Assembly (NCBI GenBank): GCA_045576355.1
Contig: JAZNGG010000016.1
Location: 1-64,000 of the forward strand
DNA from: Liminaster sp045576355
Lineage (GTDB): Bacteria; Bacteroidota; Bacteroidia; Bacteroidales; UBA3663
Reading direction: 5' to 3'
Length of the DNA: 64,000 nt
The notes under the pieces are model-generated. The model saw only the letters and a list, made by a program, of their open reading frames with translations, searched no databases and was not told the origin of the DNA. This document shows positions 23,442-32,293 of the stretch, in pieces (positions within the stretch are counted from its first letter, which is position 1; every line of letters starts with the position of its first letter). Made by a program: the position numbers and the translations under genes.

Positions 23442-23490
23442 GGAAAATGGAATTATTGTGGTTGACAAAGTATGAGTTTCAAAGAGTGAT

Positions 23491-23548
23491 ATTTGCTTTA
23501 TTCACCCCACATCGTGGTCATAAGATTTTAGAACATTTGCTTTATTCA
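23491..23548 (+). repeat. 14-bp direct repeat in the gap before the LysM gene
   Basis: ATTTGCTTTATTCA occurs at 23491-23504 and 23535-23548, 44 bp apart. Both copies contain ATTTGC, similar to the end of a -7 box. Could be paired regulatory sites or chance. Confidence 0.35.
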
Positions 23549-23659
23549 TGAGTTCGATAGGGGTTTGATATCACAACAAAATGGTGCTGCATTTGGATTG
23601 TTTGATATGTGCTTTTTGAGTGTTTTTGTTTTTTGAGTGTTTTATTATTTCTTTTGTTG

Positions 23660-23689
23660 TTGTCAATTGGAAGAAAATAGCTATCTTTG
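23660..23689 (+). promoter_or_regulatory. Promoter of the LysM-polysaccharide operon
   Basis: TTG (23660-23662), 19 bp, TATCTTTG (23682-23689). Predicted start near 23696, 40 bp before the ATG at 23736. Confidence 0.6.
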
Positions 23690-23735
23690 CCCATAGTTTA
23701 GTAAATAGAAAAGATAATCGATGATTTTATCCAAT

Positions 23736-25244
23736 ATGACAAAAAAGACAATTTGCTTTGTCTCTGTATTTCTTACGACTTTGATTTTTACGACTTTGTT
23801 TGCCCAGGATGCTCGCGTCCACAGAGTGATGCCGGGTGAAACATTATATTCGTTGACTAAACGATATGGGGTGACAGAGGAGGCTTTTAAAGCTGCCAAT
23901 CCATCTATCGTCGGTTCGCATCTTGTGACGGGTATGCAACTAATCGTTCCTTCGGCAGTGCAGCAGGATAGCATCGGTCATGATAATGAAGCCGGTTTAC
24001 CCAAAGATACTTTATCTGCCCAAAAGAGTTCGTCTGAAGAATTAACAACCATAGAGCACCTCTCCACCCCAAAACAAGAGGAAGCGAGAGACTCTTCGGT
24101 TTCAGATTTTACTTTGGCCGGTTTGCCTAAAATCAGTAATATCAATTGGCCCCAACTTTCATCTCCATTGCGAATTGCGATTATTTTACCATTTTATTTA
24201 GATGGAAAAAGTGAGAATGAACAGAAATTGCGCATGCGATATGTGGAGTTTTATCAAGGGTTATTACTTGCTGTGGATGATGCCCAGAAAGAGGGGGCTG
24301 AAGTGGAACTGCAAGTTTATGATTGTGGTTCAGAATCTTTAGATCGTATTCTCAATAATCCCTCTTTAGAGACTGTAGATCTGATCATTGCACCCAAAGA
24401 TGGAAATGAGGTGAGAAAGGTTGCCGAATACGGAGAGCAAAGAGGAATAAACGTAGTCTCACCATTCTCTTTTGAAGGGAATTTTGTCGGTAAGTATGGT
24501 CGTTTATTTCAGCTTAATACGTCAAAAACGATGCTTTATGAGCAGTTGAGCAAGGATGTAGTAGATCGTTTTTCCAATCATACGATTGTTTTTTTAACGG
24601 ATAGTATGGAGCTGGAAAGAAAAGAAGATTTTGTAGATTTTCTACAAGCAAAATTGGATCAGACGGATCGGGATTATTTTGAGTATGGTTATACGGATGC
24701 AGCAGACGTCGGGGTCGTAGATTCAGTATTGCAATTGGAAGGAGACGTTTTATATATCCCTTATACATCCAATCAAGCTGCTTTGCGCCGAATATTCCCA
24801 TACCTGCAATATGTGCAAACCAATAAAGGGGATACTATACACACTTCGGTCTTGGGTTATCCGGAATGGCAACTCTATATGGAAGAATTTCTGGATTATT
24901 ATTATTCTCTGGATCTCTATATGTTTACAAAAATATATGTCAACCCCTTTGAGGATGATGTGAAGGATTTCTATAATCGGTTTAAGGGATGGTATGGAAA
25001 AGAACCTATGCCTATATATCCCAAATATGCATTATTGGGGTATGATATCGGTAAATATTTTCTGACAGCTTTGTCCCGATATGGAAAAGGTTTTGAGGTG
25101 TATGTGAATGAATTATCAGAAGTTAAAACACTACAAAATATAATGTACTATCAGGGAGAATATGGGAAAGGATATATCAATAAGGGCCTGTTTTTAGTGC
25201 ATTTTTCACCTGAAGTAACTATTGAGAAGATCGTAATCAAATAG
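23736..25244 (+). CDS. LysM domain plus periplasmic-binding-like protein
   Basis: 502 aa from ATG 23736; five more residues precede if 23721 is used, but MTKKTICFVSVFLTTLIFTT is a clean signal-peptide start ending near FAQ. After it comes a LysM motif (HRVMPGETLYSLTKRYGVTEEAFKA and onward, about residues 28-75) that binds peptidoglycan, a low-complexity linker, then a type I periplasmic-binding fold from about 140 (LRIAIILPFYLDGKSENEQ, AEYGEQRGINVVSPFSFEG). It resembles Leu/Ile/Val-binding proteins but no ABC transporter lies nearby, so a wall-anchored sensor or structural role is possible. The next gene starts 2 bp after its stop. Confidence 0.85.
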   Translation: MTKKTICFVSVFLTTLIFTTLFAQDARVHRVMPGETLYSLTKRYGVTEEAFKAANPSIVGSHLVTGMQLIVPSAVQQDSIGHDNEAGLPKDTLSAQKSSSEELTTIEHLSTPKQEEARDSSVSDFTLAGLPKISNINWPQLSSPLRIAIILPFYLDGKSENEQKLRMRYVEFYQGLLLAVDDAQKEGAEVELQVYDCGSESLDRILNNPSLETVDLIIAPKDGNEVRKVAEYGEQRGINVVSPFSFEGNFVGKYGRLFQLNTSKTMLYEQLSKDVVDRFSNHTIVFLTDSMELERKEDFVDFLQAKLDQTDRDYFEYGYTDAADVGVVDSVLQLEGDVLYIPYTSNQAALRRIFPYLQYVQTNKGDTIHTSVLGYPEWQLYMEEFLDYYYSLDLYMFTKIYVNPFEDDVKDFYNRFKGWYGKEPMPIYPKYALLGYDIGKYFLTALSRYGKGFEVYVNELSEVKTLQNIMYYQGEYGKGYINKGLFLVHFSPEVTIEKIVIK

Positions 25245-25246
25245 AA

Positions 25247-25993
25247 ATGAGCATATCTGAAAGATTTAAAAGCTATATGATCTCTTTTATTTCGCAAATT
25301 CTTTCGAAAAAAGGAGTCTCTCTTTTGTGTATTCTAATAGGTGGCTTTTCCTTGATGCAAGGGCAGGAAAGAATACAACCCCGCTTTGATTGGGGAATAA
25401 TGGGAGGTGCTGTATTGAGCCAGATGAATTTTGATCCTACCATTACGCAGGATATGGCTCAAGGATATACGATGGGTGTTAGCTTTCGTTATATAGAGGA
25501 GAAGATTTTTGGACTTCAGGTGGATGCTCTTTTGACAAGGCGAGGCTGGAAAGATCGATATAATGAATTCCCGGAGTATAGTTTTCAGCGAAATTTAACT
25601 TATCTGGAAATACCATTTTTGTCACATATCTATTTCCCATTAGGTAAGCGTAATGAAATCTGTGTTAATTTGGGACCCAAATTAGGCGTAATGCTATGGG
25701 AGAATTCTGAGAGTAATTTGCCTGAAAATTTCTCAAAAGATTTGTATTTTGGAACATTGGATCATCATACCATGGATATTGAAAAGAAATTTGATTATGG
25801 TATTCAAGCAGGATTGGGGTATGAGTTTAGATTTAATCAAAACATAAGTTTGCAACTTATGGGTAACTATTATTTCGGATTGGGGAATATTTTCCCGGAC
25901 GAAAAATCAGATGTATTTGAGACATCAAGCAACCAGCATATTTCTATAACAATGTGTCTATATTTTCGCAAGTTGCTGAGAAAGAGATTTTGA
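25247..25993 (+). CDS. PorT-like outer membrane beta-barrel protein
   Basis: 248 aa. Hydrophobic export signal (about 15-40, LLCILIGGFSLMQGQ), then alternating beta strands typical of small outer-membrane barrels (FDWGIMGGAVLSQMNFDP, GYTMGVSFRYIEEKIFGLQVDALLTRRGW, LTYLEIPFLSHIYFPLG, GLGYEFRFNQNISLQLMGNYYFGLG), ending in an amphipathic aromatic strand. The layout matches the PorT/OmpW-like barrel family of Bacteroidota. It is translationally close to the LysM gene (2 bp), suggesting a cell-wall to outer-membrane pair. Some PorT members assist type IX secretion; nothing in the window shows that here. Confidence 0.75.
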   Translation: MSISERFKSYMISFISQILSKKGVSLLCILIGGFSLMQGQERIQPRFDWGIMGGAVLSQMNFDPTITQDMAQGYTMGVSFRYIEEKIFGLQVDALLTRRGWKDRYNEFPEYSFQRNLTYLEIPFLSHIYFPLGKRNEICVNLGPKLGVMLWENSESNLPENFSKDLYFGTLDHHTMDIEKKFDYGIQAGLGYEFRFNQNISLQLMGNYYFGLGNIFPDEKSDVFETSSNQHISITMCLYFRKLLRKRF

Positions 25994-26030
25994 CTATTAT
26001 TAATAACATAATAAATAAACGTTTAATAAT

Positions 26031-26933
26031 ATGAAAGGAATTGTTCTTGCCGGTGGTAGTGGTACACGATTATATCCGATCACCAAAGGTGTATCTAAAC
26101 AGATGTTGCCTGTTTATGACAAACCCATGATTTATTACCCGATTTCAGTTTTGATGTTGGCAGGAATCAAAGAAATCCTTATTATATCTACCCCTCATGA
26201 TTTGCCGGGGTTCAAGAGACTACTGGGGGATGGCTCTGATTATGGTGTCCAGTTTGAGTATGCAGAACAACCCTCTCCGGATGGTTTGGCTCAAGCTTTT
26301 ATTATCGGAGAAAAGTTTATTGGAAATGATTCTGTTTGCCTTGTATTGGGTGATAATATCTTCCATGGTGTAGGTTTTACCGGGATGCTCAAAGATGCAG
26401 TTCGCAACGCAGAAGAGGATAACAAAGCTACTGTTTTTGGATATTGGGTCAATGATCCGGAGCGATATGGTGTGGCAGAATTTGACCATGAAGGCAATTG
26501 TCTATCGATAGAAGAGAAACCTATCAATCCAAAATCAAATTATGCTGTAGTTGGTCTTTATTTCTATCCCAACAAAGTGGTTGATGTCGCTAAAAATATT
26601 AAACCTTCGGCTCGTGGTGAATTAGAAATAACGACAGTTAATCAACGTTTCTTGCAGGATAAAGAATTAAAAGTACAAACTTTAGGTCGAGGGTTTGCTT
26701 GGTTGGATACAGGAACACATGACTCTCTCAGTGAGGCTTCCACTTTTATTGAAGTGATAGAAAAACGCCAAGGGCTTAAGATTGCTTGCCTGGAAGGAAT
26801 AGCCTATCGACAGGGTTGGATTTCTAAAGAAAAAATGCAAAGTTTGGCTCAGCCGATGATTAAGAATCAATATGGGCAATATCTGTTGAAAGTAATAGAT
26901 GAGATTGAACGAGACGGACGTAGAGAATTATAA
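26031..26933 (+). CDS. rmlA: Glucose-1-phosphate thymidylyltransferase
   Basis: 300 aa. It makes dTDP-glucose from dTTP and glucose-1-phosphate, the first step of dTDP-L-rhamnose synthesis. Visible: MKGIVLAGGSGTRLYPITKGVSKQMLPVYDKPMIYYP (given here in parts: GGSGTRLYP nucleotide loop, SKQMLPVYDKPM lysine motif), VCLVLGDNIFHG, VVGLYFYPNKV, RGFAWLDTGTHDSL. First of three rml genes spaced 11-21 bp apart. Confidence 0.96.
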   Translation: MKGIVLAGGSGTRLYPITKGVSKQMLPVYDKPMIYYPISVLMLAGIKEILIISTPHDLPGFKRLLGDGSDYGVQFEYAEQPSPDGLAQAFIIGEKFIGNDSVCLVLGDNIFHGVGFTGMLKDAVRNAEEDNKATVFGYWVNDPERYGVAEFDHEGNCLSIEEKPINPKSNYAVVGLYFYPNKVVDVAKNIKPSARGELEITTVNQRFLQDKELKVQTLGRGFAWLDTGTHDSLSEASTFIEVIEKRQGLKIACLEGIAYRQGWISKEKMQSLAQPMIKNQYGQYLLKVIDEIERDGRREL

Positions 26934-26944
26934 TTGTTTTTGAA

Positions 26945-27514
26945 ATGAATGTTATAAAAACAGATTTAGAGGGCGTTGTTATTATCGAACCGAGAATCTT
27001 TAAGGATGCAAGAGGTTATTTTTTCGAATCATTTTCTGCTAAAGAATTTGAAGAGAAAGTGATGAAAACAACTTTTGTTCAAGATAATGAGAGTAAATCT
27101 TCTTATGGTGTATTGAGAGGTTTGCACTTTCAGAAAGCTCCTGCTGCTCAGTCTAAGCTGGTAAGAGTGGTAAAAGGTAAAGTCCTGGATGTTGCTGTTG
27201 ATATTCGCAGAGGATCATCCACTTATGGAAAACATGTGGCAGTAGAACTATCTGCAGAGAATCATCGCCAACTATTTATACCTCGTGGTTTCGCCCATGG
27301 TTTTTCCGTATTGAGTGATGAGGTAATCTTCCAATATAAGTGTGATAATTTCTACTCACCTGAAAATGAAGGTGCTTTAGCCTGGAATGACCCGGAATTG
27401 AATATCGATTGGCAAATCGATAGCGAACATATATTAGTGAGTGATAAAGATGCACATCATCCTTTGTTGAAAGATTTTGTTTCTCCTTTCAGCATGGATG
27501 ATAAGTTATACTGA
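26945..27514 (+). CDS. rmlC: dTDP-4-dehydrorhamnose 3,5-epimerase
   Basis: 189 aa, cupin fold. It epimerises C3 and C5 of dTDP-4-keto-6-deoxyglucose. Visible: FKDARGYFFESF, FVQDNESKSSYGVLRGLHFQ with the catalytic histidine, VRVVKGKVLDVAVDIR and the FIPRGFAHGFSVLS segment with the second histidine, then KCDNFYSPENEGALAWNDP. Confidence 0.96.
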   Translation: MNVIKTDLEGVVIIEPRIFKDARGYFFESFSAKEFEEKVMKTTFVQDNESKSSYGVLRGLHFQKAPAAQSKLVRVVKGKVLDVAVDIRRGSSTYGKHVAVELSAENHRQLFIPRGFAHGFSVLSDEVIFQYKCDNFYSPENEGALAWNDPELNIDWQIDSEHILVSDKDAHHPLLKDFVSPFSMDDKLY

Positions 27515-27535
27515 TAAAAGAAGATTAGTATTGTT

Positions 27536-28429
27536 ATGAATATATTAGTTACGGGAAGTAATGGGCAACTTGGAAATCAAATGCGCCTTTTAGGTCCAAC
27601 TTCTACTGAAAACCATTATATTTTTACAGATATAAATACCATTGAAGGTGTTGATACAACTTTCCTGGATATAACAAATTATGATCAGGTCATTGATTTA
27701 GTCAGGAAGGAACAGATACAGGTGATCGTCAATTGTGCTGCATATACTAATGTGGATCGTGCAGAAGATGATGAAGAAATGGCAGATCTTATCAATCATA
27801 AAGCTGTCGGCAATCTGGCGAGGGCTTGTTATGAAGAACATGCGACATTGATCCATGTTTCAACAGATTATGTTTTTCAGGGTAATGGGTGTGTCCCATG
27901 TACAGAAGAGCAGCAGACTTCTCCATTAGGTGTCTATGGTAGGACAAAACTTGCCGGGGAAGAAGCTATTTTGTCATCTGGGTGCAGTTATCTTATTTTT
28001 CGTACAGCATGGCTCTATTCTTCTTTTGGAGGAAACTTTGTGAAAACAATGCGTCGTCTGACCAAGGAGAAAGATTCTCTTCAAGTTGTTTTTGATCAAG
28101 TAGGAACGCCAACTTATGCGGGAGATTTGGCAGAAGCTATTTTCCAGATTATCGAGAGTAATAAATTTGTAGATCATACCGGTATTTATCACTATAGTAA
28201 TGAAGGTGTTTGTTCGTGGTATGATTTTACAATCGAAATTAGAGATTTGTCTGGAAATGCTTGTGCTGTATATCCTTGTCATTCTTCGGAATTTCCGAGT
28301 AAGGTGAAACGTCCACATTTCTCTGTGCTTGATAAAACAAAGTTTAAGCAAACATTTGGGATTTTAGTCCCTTACTGGAAAGAGTCGCTGAGACGATGTA
28401 TCAAAGAATTAGATTTTAAAGGAATCTGA
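27536..28429 (+). CDS. rmlD: dTDP-4-dehydrorhamnose reductase
   Basis: 297 aa, short-chain dehydrogenase fold. It performs the NAD(P)H reduction giving dTDP-L-rhamnose. Visible: MNILVTGSNGQLGNQMR (Rossmann GxxGxxG), VNCAAYTNVDRAEDD, STDYVFQG and YGRTKLAGE with the YxxxK catalytic pair. rmlB (4,6-dehydratase) is not next to it and was not found in the window. Confidence 0.95.
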   Translation: MNILVTGSNGQLGNQMRLLGPTSTENHYIFTDINTIEGVDTTFLDITNYDQVIDLVRKEQIQVIVNCAAYTNVDRAEDDEEMADLINHKAVGNLARACYEEHATLIHVSTDYVFQGNGCVPCTEEQQTSPLGVYGRTKLAGEEAILSSGCSYLIFRTAWLYSSFGGNFVKTMRRLTKEKDSLQVVFDQVGTPTYAGDLAEAIFQIIESNKFVDHTGIYHYSNEGVCSWYDFTIEIRDLSGNACAVYPCHSSEFPSKVKRPHFSVLDKTKFKQTFGILVPYWKESLRRCIKELDFKGI

Positions 28430-28457
28430 TATTTTAATATTCAGAATTTAAAAAGCT

Positions 28458-29969
28458 GTGGGGATAGTAATTAGGCAATCTTTAAAAGGAACATTCGTAA
28501 ATTATATTGGTGTCTTATTAGGTATTTTTGTGCAGATGTACATCTGTACAAAGTATTTGGATCCGGAAGTGATAGGTCTCACCAAGGTTATTTATGAAGT
28601 TGCGTTACTTGGATCTTCTTTCGCATTGTTAGGAAGTAATAATAGTGCGATGCGCTTTTTCCCATATTTTAGAAGTAAGGAAAAGCATGACCATGGTTTT
28701 TTCTTTTATTATGTGTCCCTTCCAATCATAGGATCTTTAATCGTTGGTTTTCTATATTTTCTTCTTCAGAAACCAATAATCTCTTACTTCGGGCGAGAAT
28801 GTGTAAATTTTTCTGAATATTTCTGTTGGGTTTTTCCTCTTTTATTTATTCTTACATTTTGGCAGTTTTTTGAGAATTATTCGAATATACATATGCGTAT
28901 AGCTGTTCCTAAAGCGATAAGGGAGGTCGGTATGCGTCTGTTTATGTTAGCTTGTTATTTGCTCTATGGATTTGGGTATATTGGAGTAGAGGGTTTGTTG
29001 ATAGCTTTCATGGTGGCTTATGGTCTCTGTATGATGATGACAGGAGGCTATGCATTGACTATCGCTCCTCCCTCAATGAAACATAGCGCGAAAGAGATTC
29101 TTACTCCGGATCTGAAACGTAAATTTTTTTATTACACCGGTTTTTTGTTATTGGCCGCTGTAAGTGGAAATATTATGGTTCAGTTAGATTTATTTATGCT
29201 TTCTTCGGTTAGGGGAATGTATAGTGCCGGAATTTATACGATAGTGATCTATATGGTTGCTGTTATAGAGATGCCTACAAGAAGTATTTCTGCGATCTCA
29301 GCTCCAATTGCTGCAGATGCTTTGAAATCGGGAAAAATGAAAGAGGCAGAATCTCTCTATCGTCAAGTCTCCATACATCAGTTATTGGCTTCATCCATGT
29401 TATTATTGCTGATATGGGTGAATTTGGACAATATATTTGCTATTATTCCTAATGGTGAAAAGTTTGCAGCAGGCCGATATGCTATTTTATTTTTAGGATT
29501 AAGTAAGATAATTAATAGTACGCTCAACTTTGGTAATGTTCTCATTTCGTTTAGTAAGTATTATTATTGGACACTTTTTATAGCAGCTATTTTGACAGCA
29601 CTTACTATTTTGACAAATCTGTATCTCATACCGAAGTTGGGTATATCCGGTGCGGCATTGGCTACTTTAATAACTTCTATTATTTCTTATTCATATCAAC
29701 AATTTTTAGTGCAAATCAAGTTGAAATGTAATCCTTTAACAACTAAAACTCTTCTACAATTATTAGTAGTTTTATTTTTATGGGGCATAAATTATTTAAT
29801 TCCGTCAGTCCATTCTTTCTTACCGATGCTTTCGGATGCATTTGTTCCGTGGATTGATTTATTTTTACGTTCGATAATCCTTTTATCAATTGGTGTATTT
29901 TTGATTTACAGAATGAAAATCAGTCCACAAATCATCATGATGATTGATAATATTTTTAGAAAGAGATAA
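28458..29969 (+). CDS. Polysaccharide flippase (Wzx / oligosaccharide-lipid translocase-like)
   Basis: 503 aa, about 12-14 membrane helices, MATE/MOP superfamily polysaccharide exporter. GTG start at 28458, chosen because it begins the GIVIRQSLKGTFVNYIGV segment typical of the family N-terminus; no ATG suits. It probably flips undecaprenyl-linked repeat units or related lipid-linked glycans. Placed 29 bp after rmlD, with a strong terminator after it, so it ends the operon that begins with the LysM gene. The repeat unit that it moves is not predictable from here. Confidence 0.85.
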   Translation: MGIVIRQSLKGTFVNYIGVLLGIFVQMYICTKYLDPEVIGLTKVIYEVALLGSSFALLGSNNSAMRFFPYFRSKEKHDHGFFFYYVSLPIIGSLIVGFLYFLLQKPIISYFGRECVNFSEYFCWVFPLLFILTFWQFFENYSNIHMRIAVPKAIREVGMRLFMLACYLLYGFGYIGVEGLLIAFMVAYGLCMMMTGGYALTIAPPSMKHSAKEILTPDLKRKFFYYTGFLLLAAVSGNIMVQLDLFMLSSVRGMYSAGIYTIVIYMVAVIEMPTRSISAISAPIAADALKSGKMKEAESLYRQVSIHQLLASSMLLLLIWVNLDNIFAIIPNGEKFAAGRYAILFLGLSKIINSTLNFGNVLISFSKYYYWTLFIAAILTALTILTNLYLIPKLGISGAALATLITSIISYSYQQFLVQIKLKCNPLTTKTLLQLLVVLFLWGINYLIPSVHSFLPMLSDAFVPWIDLFLRSIILLSIGVFLIYRMKISPQIIMMIDNIFRKR

Positions 29970-30010
29970 AAACAACATTGCTTCTCCTCGAGGCGAAGCA
30001 ATGTTGTTTT
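29969..30010. terminator. Bidirectional terminator
   Basis: A perfect 16-bp stem (29969-29984 with 29995-30010), 10-nt loop, six T at the end of the plus strand and A-run at the start. It separates the flippase from the convergent PepSY-like gene and can serve both. Confidence 0.92.
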
Positions 30011-30043
30011 TTATTATATAGGTGATAGTTTTTTGATTGTTAA

Positions 30044-30487
30044 TCAATCATCGATGTCTAACACCTGGAAGTTACGGTCAAAAAGGATTTCAGTACCATC
30101 ATTCAGCTCTACATTATATTTTCCTTTTTTTTCTTTTTCAATTTCAATAATCTTATTGGAAGGGAAGTATTGTGTCACATAGGAACTGATGGGAGTTGGG
30201 ATAATGATCTCCGGTATCGGAGTGCTACCATTAGAGTGTATTTCTTTCCAAGCACCGTTTTTATCAAATTCGATAATAATACCATTGTCTAACCAAACTG
30301 TATAGTTTTTTTTACGGGTATCAAGTTCTTGAATTATTTGGGAAATCTGAGCTGTAGGAAAGTTTTGCTCAATAAAAATAGAGGCAGCATTAGGTAATTG
30401 CTCTTTTCCGATAGGGATGTGTCGATCTGCTCGTGCTATACCAGCAAAGCATATACAAAGGGCTAAAAGAAAAAGGATACGTTTCAT
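30044..30487 (-). CDS. Secreted PepSY-like domain protein
   Basis: 147 aa. Signal peptide (MKRILFLLALCICFAGIARA), then two repeated units of the PepSY-like/BLIP-like fold: FIEQNFPTAQISQI..KNYTVWLDNGIIIEFDKNGAWKEI and YVTQYFPSNKIIEIEKEKKGKYNVELNDGTEILFDRNFQVLDID. Such proteins are periplasmic or outer-membrane associated and are of unknown function, possibly inhibitors or binding modules. Its ATG lies inside a 21-bp inverted repeat (30472-30531), so its translation or transcription is probably conditional. It runs 24 bp behind the cytidylyltransferase-kinase fusion. Confidence 0.8.
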   Translation of the reverse strand: MKRILFLLALCICFAGIARADRHIPIGKEQLPNAASIFIEQNFPTAQISQIIQELDTRKKNYTVWLDNGIIIEFDKNGAWKEIHSNGSTPIPEIIIPTPISSYVTQYFPSNKIIEIEKEKKGKYNVELNDGTEILFDRNFQVLDIDD

Positions 30488-30531
30488 AGTATTTGAAATT
30501 AATATTGTTCATACTATTAAACGTATCCTTT
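30472..30531 (-). promoter_or_regulatory. Hairpin covering the start codon of the PepSY-like gene
   Basis: On the minus strand 21 bases (30531-30511) pair with 30492-30472 with one mismatch and an 18-nt loop. The 3' arm contains ACTATGAAACGTATCC, that is the start codon plus the first three codons, and is followed by TTTTCTTTT. It looks at once like a terminator for the upstream fusion gene and like a structure that sequesters the start codon. Confidence 0.75.
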
Positions 30532-30555
30532 ATTATTTTGTTCGTTAAGAGAGTA

Positions 30556-31695
30556 TTATCCTCGACGAATACGGATTTTTAGGGCGTTTTTAATTTCTTT
30601 ATCGCTGACTAATACCAAGTATCCACCGCCTCCGGCGCCCGATAGTTTCCAACCGATGGCTTCGGATTTGTATCGATTAATTTGATCTATGATTTCTGGA
30701 GAAACCATGTTGGGGAAAAGTTTAATTTGTGCTTCGAAGCAGTCGCGAATACTTTTTCCGAAAGCTTCATAATCACATGACTGTATCGCTGCCCAACAAT
30801 CGTTTGCTGATTTAGCTAAATCTTTAACACCTTCCAAATGGATGTTTTTACCATCATAGGGAGAATAACCGGATGTGCGACGATCTAATGGGATGAGCCA
30901 TAAATGGCTTTCGATGAATTTTAATTTTGCATCATCAGACGGAATAGAATGAATCTTTTCCGGCCAATAGGCTGAATTGTAATCTAATTTATTGACACCC
31001 GGCATTACTATTCCGATAGAATCTTGAGACCCGCTGATGTATTTGGACCCGGGTGGATTTTCGTAACAAAATAGAGTTTTGGCCAAAGTTTCTTTGTCTC
31101 CTTCTGGAACATCGGTGTGCCATAATTCGATGGCTTTTCGACGAGATGAGGTGCTCATGCCGCTTCGATCGTTGAAATCATAGTCCGGTTCTATGGAAAT
31201 GGTGATTACGGATCCCGGGTGTAATTCGCTTACCCAAGGCTGATCTAACCAACCTCCGGCTAAGTCGATTCGATATGGGATCATACATTCTTGCCTTAGT
31301 TCGGTCGTGCTGCGCTTGGGTAATCCGGTATGGGGGAGACGTTGAGAAATGACATATTCGATTCCCAATTCTTTACATAATTGTTCTTTCGCGGGTGAAG
31401 CACCATCACTATTAACAAAGAAAATGTCAGGTTGTAATTCCTTTAAATCTTCTAAGAAATCAAGAGTCCCGCTTCCACGATTGATCCAAGCTTTTTTTAC
31501 CATTTTCAGGGCAGAAACCATATATAAACGCTCAGCATCAGTATTGATCGTTTTACGGTTTTTCAATTCCTGAATAGTTTTATCAGAACCAATACCCACA
31601 TAAAGATCTCCTAATTGGGCTGCTTCTGTGAAGAATGCTACATGTCCGGAATGAAGCATGTCATAACATCCACTGACAAAAACTTTTTTAGCCAT
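30556..31695 (-). CDS. Bifunctional cytidylyltransferase / GHMP-type sugar kinase
   Basis: 379 aa, two domains. Residues 1-130 form a nucleotidyltransferase of the TagD/RfaE-C type: VFVSGCYDMLHSGHVAFF with HSGH at 15-18, VGIGSDKTIQELKNRKTIN and the R/ST-rich LPKRSTTELR corresponding to the ISSTxxR motif. From about 137 a GHMP kinase begins with PYRIDLAGGWLDQP (substrate motif) and ends with KLSGAGGGGYLVLVSD (GHMP motif 3). The classic internal GLGSSA phosphate loop is not obvious. It may make a CDP- or other NDP-sugar or heptose for the envelope. Substrate unknown. Confidence 0.75.
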   Translation of the reverse strand: MAKKVFVSGCYDMLHSGHVAFFTEAAQLGDLYVGIGSDKTIQELKNRKTINTDAERLYMVSALKMVKKAWINRGSGTLDFLEDLKELQPDIFFVNSDGASPAKEQLCKELGIEYVISQRLPHTGLPKRSTTELRQECMIPYRIDLAGGWLDQPWVSELHPGSVITISIEPDYDFNDRSGMSTSSRRKAIELWHTDVPEGDKETLAKTLFCYENPPGSKYISGSQDSIGIVMPGVNKLDYNSAYWPEKIHSIPSDDAKLKFIESHLWLIPLDRRTSGYSPYDGKNIHLEGVKDLAKSANDCWAAIQSCDYEAFGKSIRDCFEAQIKLFPNMVSPEIIDQINRYKSEAIGWKLSGAGGGGYLVLVSDKEIKNALKIRIRRG

Positions 31696-31741
31696 TCTAT
31701 AAATGCGTTATTATTATTACTTATTATTTTATCATATAAAA

Positions 31742-32112
31742 AGTGTAGTAGGCCTGTGAGCCGGGTTCTGTGCTTGTTTTATGGAAACAAGTGTCTGCCA
31801 TTAATCTCGATCCGTTGTCACCAACGGACTCTAGCAATCTACCCCTCGACATCGGGCGAGCAACCCTATAGCGTCGATATACATGATCTTACAACCCATG
31901 GTATGTATGGACCAGTGCATGTCACCATGACTGCGGTAGGCTCTTACCCCACCTTTTCACCCTTACCTTTTATCCTCGGATAAGAGGCGGTTATTTTCTG
32001 TTACACTTGACTGACCATCGCTGATCACTTCCCGTTAAGAAGCATGGTGCTCTGTGTTGCCCGGACTTTCCTCCCGCTTGGATAAGCGAGCGGCAGACCG
32101 TCCTACTACACT
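31742..32112 (-). ncRNA. rnpB: RNase P RNA, bacterial class A
   Basis: About 371 nt on the minus strand. The conserved GAGGAAAGTCCGGGC near the 5' side and ACAGAACCCGGCTCACAGG near the 3' side form the P4 core, and the ends pair as P1 (AGTGTAGTAGG / CCTACTACACT, 32112-32102 with 31752-31742). Tail TTTTTATAT suits termination. It cuts the 5' leader from pre-tRNAs. A minus-strand TACATTTG (32116-32123) is the probable -7 box just upstream. Confidence 0.95.
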
Positions 32113-32115
32113 CTG

Positions 32116-32123
32116 CAAATGTA
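32116..32123 (-). promoter_or_regulatory. -7 box of rnpB
   Basis: Minus strand TACATTTG followed by CAGAG and the first base of P1. No clear -33 TTTG at the expected distance. Confidence 0.5.
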
Positions 32124-32293
32124 AGTATATTTATCGGTTTTTACTTGTTAAATGCTATTAAAAGCGTTAATCTTTAATTCTAAATTGTTAAATTAACAAA
32201 GTAAATTAACAGAATGAATGTTTTTATTTGTACTTTTGCAGTGCAATAAACAGCGAGCTTAATAGGAGTGTTTAATATAAAAATACTGAGAAA

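Noticed and set aside
31615..31983. 122-codon plus-strand open frame
   Set aside because: Lies almost wholly over RNase P RNA on the other strand.
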